Assembly (NCBI GenBank): GCA_034667465.1
Contig: JAXDJV010000003.1
Location: 163,723-227,722 of the forward strand
From: JAOBAU01 sp034667465
GTDB lineage: Bacteria; Acidobacteriota; Thermoanaerobaculia; Gp7-AA8
Length of the DNA stretch: 64,000 nt
Direction: 5' to 3'
The notes below the pieces were generated by a model, which searched no databases, had not been told where the DNA came from, and saw only the letters and a list, made by a program, of their open reading frames with translations. Within the stretch, counting starts at the first letter, position 1. Each line of letters starts with the position of its first letter. The translations under genes and the position numbers were made by a program. This document shows, one piece after another, positions 58,988 through 64,000 of the stretch.

Positions 58988-59064
58988 GTAATTCACCTGG
59001 GCGAAGTTCAGCACTCCGCTGATGCGCGAAGCCGTCGATGCCGCGCATGATGCCGGCGGTCCCA

Positions 59065-59466
59065 ATGACAAAACAGGTTTCTGGTCGGCAGATTCTGCTG
59101 ATCGACGACGATGAGCTCGTGTGCGGCTCGCTGCGCCAGTTCCTGCTTACGCAGGGCTGCACGGTGTCCGTCGCGGACGATATCGCGACAGCCGAGGGGT
59201 TGATGGCGACGCGCGAGTACGACGTCGTGCTCGTCGATCCGTACCTCACGACCGGCGTCCGCGACGCCGGCGGCGCGAGCGGCGCGATCGTGAATCGCAT
59301 TCGCATCCTGCAGCCGAAAGCCGCGGTGATCGTGCTCACCGGCTACGACTCGCCCGCCCTGCTGCACGCCGCGCAGCGCGACAACGTTTCTGAATTTCTC
59401 AAGAAGCCGCGCTCGGTCGTCGCCATTGGCGAAGCGATCGGCCGCGCAGCCGCGGAGGTCCGATGA
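59065..59466 (+). CDS. Single-domain receiver protein
   Basis: 133 residues from ATG 59065 (MTKQVSGRQILLIDDDELVC); upstream in-frame ATGs at 59038, 59047 and 59050 are possible. Receiver residues are present: acidic triad LIDDDE, phospho-acceptor Asp58 (VLVDPYL), Thr92 (LTG) and Lys113 (FLKKP). A Gly/Ala-rich loop (TTGVRDAGGASGAI) follows the phosphorylation site. No output domain. It lies 77 nt after the NarL-type regulator and may act as phosphate sink or partner of the same kinase or of a remote one. Confidence 0.85.
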   Translation: MTKQVSGRQILLIDDDELVCGSLRQFLLTQGCTVSVADDIATAEGLMATREYDVVLVDPYLTTGVRDAGGASGAIVNRIRILQPKAAVIVLTGYDSPALLHAAQRDNVSEFLKKPRSVVAIGEAIGRAAAEVR

Positions 59467-59508
59467 CGACCTCCCCGTATACTCCGCGCATCCCTGACTA
59501 CAACTTTT

Positions 59509-59537
59509 GCCGCGCGACAGCCGTGTCTGTCGGCGGC
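59509..59537. terminator. Imperfect stem-loop before the giant exported gene
   Basis: GCCGCGCGACAG, six-base loop CCGTGT, then CTGTCGGCGGC, with one bulge. It lies between the receiver stop (59466) and ATG 59572. It could terminate the receiver transcript or be a leader hairpin. No T-run follows. Confidence 0.4.
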
Positions 59538-59571
59538 GTTCTTCCTCGAATCGCTTGAAAAAGGACCTGCC

Positions 59572-62500
59572 ATGAACCGTCTCCGTGCCGTGCTTTTCCT
59601 CCTGCTGACGCTCTTCGTTTTCACGACCGGCGCGCATGCGCAATCCGATCGCGGCTCCGGCGGCTCCGCCGCGACGCTGCAGCGGCTTCCGGTCACGCTC
59701 GCGAGCGTTCCGAACATTTCGGAATGCCGCGAGGTCGGCCTGACACAGGAGGTCGTCGATATCGCGAGCGCGGCAATCGAGGATCCGGCCGAGACGTTCG
59801 AGAAATGGCGTATCGAACATCGGTCGATGGTCGAACAGTCGCCGGCGATCGAATGCGAGAGCAAGTTGTGGCAGGAGCTCCGCCGCAGCTCGGGTCTCGG
59901 CAACGTCGCCAGCGTTCCGCCGGGAACCGCCTCCTTCAACCTCCGTCCTTCCGTTTCGCCGGAAGAAGCGTTCCTCCGTTCGCTGATGCCGCTGCGGCCT
60001 GACGCGGCGTCGGTCGGCGGCAACGTTCTCATGGCCGGCGGTGTCGAGAACTACCAGGGCGAGATGCAGATCGCCGTCAACCCGACCAACCATCTGCAGC
60101 TCGTCGCAGGCGCGAACCATTTTTATGCCGATCCGAACTGCCCTCGCCCGGGCGGCGGCGCGACCAACGGCACGCAGGCCTTCTACGGCTCGACCGACGG
60201 CGGCGCGACGTGGAACTACAAATGCGCGCCGTGGCCGAGCGACATCAACGGCGCGGTCTCCGGCGCGGCGTTCTTCTTCGGCAGCGATCCCGCCCTTGCG
60301 TGGGACAGCACCGGACACGCCTTCGCCGCGTACATGCTGCTCAACTGCAACAGCGCGCAGACCTCATGCGGCTACTCGATCGTCGTCGCGAAGACGAGCG
60401 ACGTCGGTCAGACGTGGGTTCCGTGGGGCACCGTCGTCAACCACAGCGCCGACAACACGCACGGCGACGACAAAGAGATGATCGCCGTCGACAACTCTCC
60501 CGGCCCGGCCTCGGCGAAATCGCATCCCGGCCGCGTCTATGTCATCTGGGATGACCTCAACATCGAGCGCGTCGCGTACTCCGACACCGGTACTTCGTGG
60601 ACGACGGTCCTCCTGCCCAACGGCACCAACGCCATCGGCGGCAACGTTGTCGTCGGAAGCGACGGCACTGTCTACGCGATCTGGAATCGTCTCAACGATC
60701 CGGAGCTGATCGTCTTCTCGAAGTCGGTCGATGGCGGCGCCACGTGGACGACGCCGGTCACCGCAGCCAGCTCTGTGCTCCTGTCGTTCGGCACGAACAA
60801 CAAACCGCCGGCGCAGGAAAGCCGCGCCGTCAACGCCTTCGGTTCCATCGCGATGGACTCGAACTCCGCCTCCGCGTACTTCGGACGGCTCTATGTCGTC
60901 TACAACGACTTCCCGACCGGCACGAGCACCGGCACCGACATCAACACCTACCTCGTCTCGTCGTCGGACGGCGGCCTGTCGTGGTCGACGCGTGTAAAGG
61001 TCAACGACGACGCCGGCACCGCGACGCAGATCTTCCCGTGGGTCGCGGTCGATCAGAGCGACGGCACCGTGAACGTGTCGTGGTACGACTCGCGCGTCGA
61101 TGCGACCAACAACCGCAAGACGCAGGTCTTCTACGCGCGCTCGTCGAACGGCGGCGTCTCGTTCGAACCGAACATTCTCGTGACCGACAACGGCGGCGTC
61201 GTCTGGCGCAACGCCGTCAACTACTCCGACGAGAACACGACCGACAACGCGTCGCGCAACGGCAACCAGTACGGTGACTACGCCGGCATTGCCGCCTACA
61301 ACCGTCAGGTCCACCCGTTCTGGATGGATACGCGCAACTTCTTCCCGTCCGCCGATACCGTTTCACCGACGCGCCGCGAGGATGCGGCCTCGTCGACGAT
61401 CATCAACTGCGCCGCGCCGTCCGCGATCGCCGCACCGAGCGTGGCCGCGAGCTGCGCCGCGCCGCGCGTGACCGTCTCGTGGTCGGCGCCGGCAAGCTGG
61501 GGAACGAACGCGACGAACGGTACCTACTCGGTTTATCGCTCCACGACGCCGGTCTTCCCGGGCGGCTCGCCGCTCACCTCCGGTCTTTCGACGACCACGT
61601 ATGACGACCTGTCCGGCCTGCCGACGGTGACGTACTACTACTTCGTCGTCGCGGTAAACAATTGCCCCGGCACACTCCTTACGCCGATGACGGTGACGTC
61701 GGCCGTCAGCGCGGCGATCGCCTTCCCCGCCTGCGGCGCGACCGTCGGCAATCTGCAGGGCCACGTGACCGCCAGCGGTTCTCCGCTCGCCGGCGTCGCG
61801 ATCAGTGCTTCGCCGTATTCGGCGACGACCGACGCGAACGGCGACTACTTCATCGGGCCGATTCCGACCGGCACGTACACCGTGACCGCGACCCGCGCCG
61901 GCTACGACGTCAACACGGCGAACAACGTCGCCGTGATCGATGGACAGACGACGACGCAGAACTTCGCGATGATCGCGTCGTCCGGCGGCAGCTGCTTCGT
62001 CGACACGACGCGCGCGCAGTTCGAAGCCGGCACACTGACGAACATCGACTCGTCGGGAACGCCGGGCGATCTCAAGCTGTCGCTGACCGTGCCGGAAGCG
62101 GTCGATCAGCATGCGGATGACAACGGGTTCGGCTCCGGCTACGGCTTCTCGAACACGGCGTTCATCGGCCAGACCTTCACGCCGAGCGTGACCGCGACGC
62201 TGACGAAAGTCGACGCGTCGATGTTCTGCTCAGGCTGCTCGGGCGCTAATCCGAACATCACTCTCGAAGTCCGCACCACGAGCGCCGGACTGCCGGTCAT
62301 GACGGCCGGCGGCCTGCTCGCCAGCGCGACCATCACCGGTTTCTCGAGCGGCTCGTCGAGCACAAAGACTTTCGTTTTCGCGACACCGCCCACGCTCACC
62401 TCGGGCACCCAGTACGGAATCGTGGTGAAAAACGCCGCCGCCCGCACCGGCACGCAGGCGTGGATTTCTTCCAGTGGCGACGTCATGGCCGGCGGACGCC

Positions 62501-64000
62501 GCGTGGCGTGTACGTCCGCGTCGTGCTCGAACCCGACCGGTACGAATTCCAACAGCGATCTGATTTTCGCCGCGTACATGAAGAGCGCAACGTTCAACAC
62601 GTCGGGCTCGCTCGTGTCGACGGTGAAGGACAGCAATCCGGCCGCCGGCGCAGCAACGCAGTGGACGACGATCTCCTGGACGGCGACCACTCCCGCGAAC
62701 ACGACGGTGAAGTTCCAGGCGGCAGGCAGCAGCAGCGCCGGCGGTCCGTTCACCTTCATCGGTCCTGACGGCACGGCGGCAACGTTCTACACGACCAGCG
62801 GCGCCTCGCTGTCGCAGTTCAACGGCAAGCGCTACCTCAAGTACAAAGCATTCCTCTCCACGACCGACACCGCCGCCACGCCGACGCTCAGCGACGTCAC
62901 CGTCTGCGATGCGTTCACCGATTGCAGCGGCTCCATTCCGACGATCGTTCCCGGAGCCGCGCAGGCCTGCGCCAATTCGACCGGCAACACCGCGTCGGGT
63001 CCGGCCGCGATGACGTCGTACGCATGGACGATCACCAACGGGACGATCACCGGGGGCGCCGCAACGCAGAACGTGACGTACACGGCCGGCGCGTCCGGCA
63101 GCGTGCTTCTCGGTCTCACCGTGGTGACCAGCGCAGGCTGCACGGCCTCCAACTCGAGCTCTGTTCCGATCAACTCCGTGGCGACGCCGACGATTACTCC
63201 CGGCGGCGCGACCACGTTCTGTGCAGGCGGCAGCGTCACGCTCACTTCGAGCAGCGCCTCCGGCAATCAGTGGTATCTCAATGGCAATCCGATCGGCGGC
63301 GCGACGAACAACACCTACAGCGCGACTGCGACCGGCAGCTACACGGTCGTCGTCACCAGCAGCGGTTGCGCGAGCGCGCCGTCGTCGGCGACGAGCGTGA
63401 CCGTCAATCCGATCCCGGCCACGCCGACGATCACACCGGGCGGTCCGACGACGTTCTGCACCGGCGGCAGCGTCACGCTGACCTCGTCGAGCGCGAGCGG
63501 CAACCAGTGGTATCTCGATGGCAACCCGATCGGCGGCGCGACGAACAACACGTACAGCGCGACGGCGGCCGGCAGCTACACCGTCATCGTCACCACGAGC
63601 GGTTGCAGCAGCGCCGCATCGTCCGCGACGAGCGTCACGGTCACCGCACCGCCGGCCACTCCGACAATTACTCCGGGCGGACCGACCACATTCTGTGCAG
63701 GCGGCAACGTCACGCTCACCTCGAGCAGCGCGTCCGGCAATCAGTGGTACCTCAACGGCAACCCGATCGGCGGCGAGACCGGCCAGCAGTACATCGCAAC
63801 AGCGTCCGGCAACTACACCGTCGTCGTTACGACCAGCGGTTGCAGCAGCGCCGCATCGTCGGCGACGGCAGTTACCGTGAACCCGACTCCGGCCACGCCG
63901 ACGATCACGCCCGGCGGTCCGACGACCTTCTGCACCGGCGGCAGCGTCACGCTGACCTCGTCGAGCGCGAGCGGCAATCAGTGGTATCTCAACGGCAACC
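59572..64000 (+). CDS. Giant exported BNR/sialidase-fold protein with Ig-like repeats (3' end off the right edge)
   Basis: At least 1,476 residues, still open at the edge. AAGGA lies 6 nt before ATG 59572; signal peptide MNRLRAVLFLLLTLFVFTTGAHAQ. About 150-590 is a BNR/sialidase-type propeller (STDGGATWNY, TSDVGQTWV, SVDGGATWTTP, SSDGGLSWSTR, SSNGGVSFEP) without visible catalytic-site arginine/tyrosine arrangement. About 620-700 is FN3-like (APRVTVSWSAPASWGTN). About 720-800 is a carboxypeptidase-regulatory-type domain (GVAISASPYSATTDANGD). Anchor-like beta domains follow, then at least three and a half 79-residue Ig-like repeats from 63178. Probably a surface or secreted adhesin-like protein related to the protein at 50524. 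Confidence 0.85.
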   Translation, partial: MNRLRAVLFLLLTLFVFTTGAHAQSDRGSGGSAATLQRLPVTLASVPNISECREVGLTQEVVDIASAAIEDPAETFEKWRIEHRSMVEQSPAIECESKLWQELRRSSGLGNVASVPPGTASFNLRPSVSPEEAFLRSLMPLRPDAASVGGNVLMAGGVENYQGEMQIAVNPTNHLQLVAGANHFYADPNCPRPGGGATNGTQAFYGSTDGGATWNYKCAPWPSDINGAVSGAAFFFGSDPALAWDSTGHAFAAYMLLNCNSAQTSCGYSIVVAKTSDVGQTWVPWGTVVNHSADNTHGDDKEMIAVDNSPGPASAKSHPGRVYVIWDDLNIERVAYSDTGTSWTTVLLPNGTNAIGGNVVVGSDGTVYAIWNRLNDPELIVFSKSVDGGATWTTPVTAASSVLLSFGTNNKPPAQESRAVNAFGSIAMDSNSASAYFGRLYVVYNDFPTGTSTGTDINTYLVSSSDGGLSWSTRVKVNDDAGTATQIFPWVAVDQSDGTVNVSWYDSRVDATNNRKTQVFYARSSNGGVSFEPNILVTDNGGVVWRNAVNYSDENTTDNASRNGNQYGDYAGIAAYNRQVHPFWMDTRNFFPSADTVSPTRREDAASSTIINCAAPSAIAAPSVAASCAAPRVTVSWSAPASWGTNATNGTYSVYRSTTPVFPGGSPLTSGLSTTTYDDLSGLPTVTYYYFVVAVNNCPGTLLTPMTVTSAVSAAIAFPACGATVGNLQGHVTASGSPLAGVAISASPYSATTDANGDYFIGPIPTGTYTVTATRAGYDVNTANNVAVIDGQTTTQNFAMIASSGGSCFVDTTRAQFEAGTLTNIDSSGTPGDLKLSLTVPEAVDQHADDNGFGSGYGFSNTAFIGQTFTPSVTATLTKVDASMFCSGCSGANPNITLEVRTTSAGLPVMTAGGLLASATITGFSSGSSSTKTFVFATPPTLTSGTQYGIVVKNAAARTGTQAWISSSGDVMAGGRRVACTSASCSNPTGTNSNSDLIFAAYMKSATFNTSGSLVSTVKDSNPAAGAATQWTTISWTATTPANTTVKFQAAGSSSAGGPFTFIGPDGTAATFYTTSGASLSQFNGKRYLKYKAFLSTTDTAATPTLSDVTVCDAFTDCSGSIPTIVPGAAQACANSTGNTASGPAAMTSYAWTITNGTITGGAATQNVTYTAGASGSVLLGLTVVTSAGCTASNSSSVPINSVATPTITPGGATTFCAGGSVTLTSSSASGNQWYLNGNPIGGATNNTYSATATGSYTVVVTSSGCASAPSSATSVTVNPIPATPTITPGGPTTFCTGGSVTLTSSSASGNQWYLDGNPIGGATNNTYSATAAGSYTVIVTTSGCSSAASSATSVTVTAPPATPTITPGGPTTFCAGGNVTLTSSSASGNQWYLNGNPIGGETGQQYIATASGNYTVVVTTSGCSSAASSATAVTVNPTPATPTITPGGPTTFCTGGSVTLTSSSASGNQWYLNGN
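63178..64000 (+). repeat. Tandem 237-bp Ig-like repeats, running off the edge
   Basis: Units start near 63178, 63418, 63655 and 63892. They encode TPTITPGGPTTFC, GGSVTLTSSSASGNQWYL, NGNPIGG, SYTVVVT and SGC. They are nearly identical in sequence to the repeats at 53461-54633, including synonymous positions in places. Confidence 0.92.

Overview
The window is GC-rich, gene-dense bacterial DNA. It carries many Sec-exported proteins, VCBS/FG-GAP and Ig-like repeats, M1, M61 and MA-like peptidases, an alpha-2-macroglobulin next to a class A PBP, and dispersed palindromic repeats that translate as HPERSEG-like peptides. This mix is most like a soil or environmental Acidobacteriota genome. That placement is inferred from gene content and style only. 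No rRNA, tRNA, IS element, integrase or CRISPR array was seen, and no stretch longer than 300 bases lacks a gene.

Left edge (1-4036, minus): the N-terminal part of a very large poly-HAMP sensor kinase whose kinase end lies outside the window. From 4159 to 13682 (plus) is an RHS/YD-repeat toxin island. It has a signal-peptide fragment split from a 2,313-residue RHS protein by an apparent frameshift. A BACON plus VCBS segment is inserted into the RHS shell, and the tip is phospholipase A2-like. A small membrane protein (putative immunity) follows, then an orphan RHS tip with a glucosaminidase-like toxin, then an exported BNR propeller, joined by short gaps or ATGA overlaps. This island is the best candidate for a little-described system.

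13.7-23.7 kb is housekeeping and accessory: an orphan periplasmic binding protein, a minus-strand DUF1203-DinB-FKBP operon (FKBP apparently frameshifted), an SDR, a Phd/PIN toxin-antitoxin pair, a RhlE-type helicase, GNAT, RluA and an M61 peptidase. 23.7-29.1 kb holds an APC permease behind a 7-mer tandem/inverted repeat, a CsgG-like protein coupled to a TetR regulator, and an M1 aminopeptidase. 29.1-39.1 kb (minus) is an envelope cluster: DUF3887 protein, PgeF, class A PBP and alpha-2-macroglobulin.

39.2-50.4 kb has an alpha/beta hydrolase overlapping a DUF1835 protein, an MA-like peptidase with a propeller, an isoaspartyl peptidase, a BaiN-type flavoprotein, a PIG-L deacetylase, and a 38-residue membrane microprotein coupled to a sodium:solute symporter. 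50.5-64 kb has two giant exported adhesin-like proteins sharing a 79-residue Ig-like repeat. Between them lie an ATP-grasp ligase and a NarL-type two-component system with a lone receiver. Four copies of a 91-97 bp palindromic repeat lie at gene ends, and in three places they supply the stop codon or C-terminal residues of the neighbouring gene.
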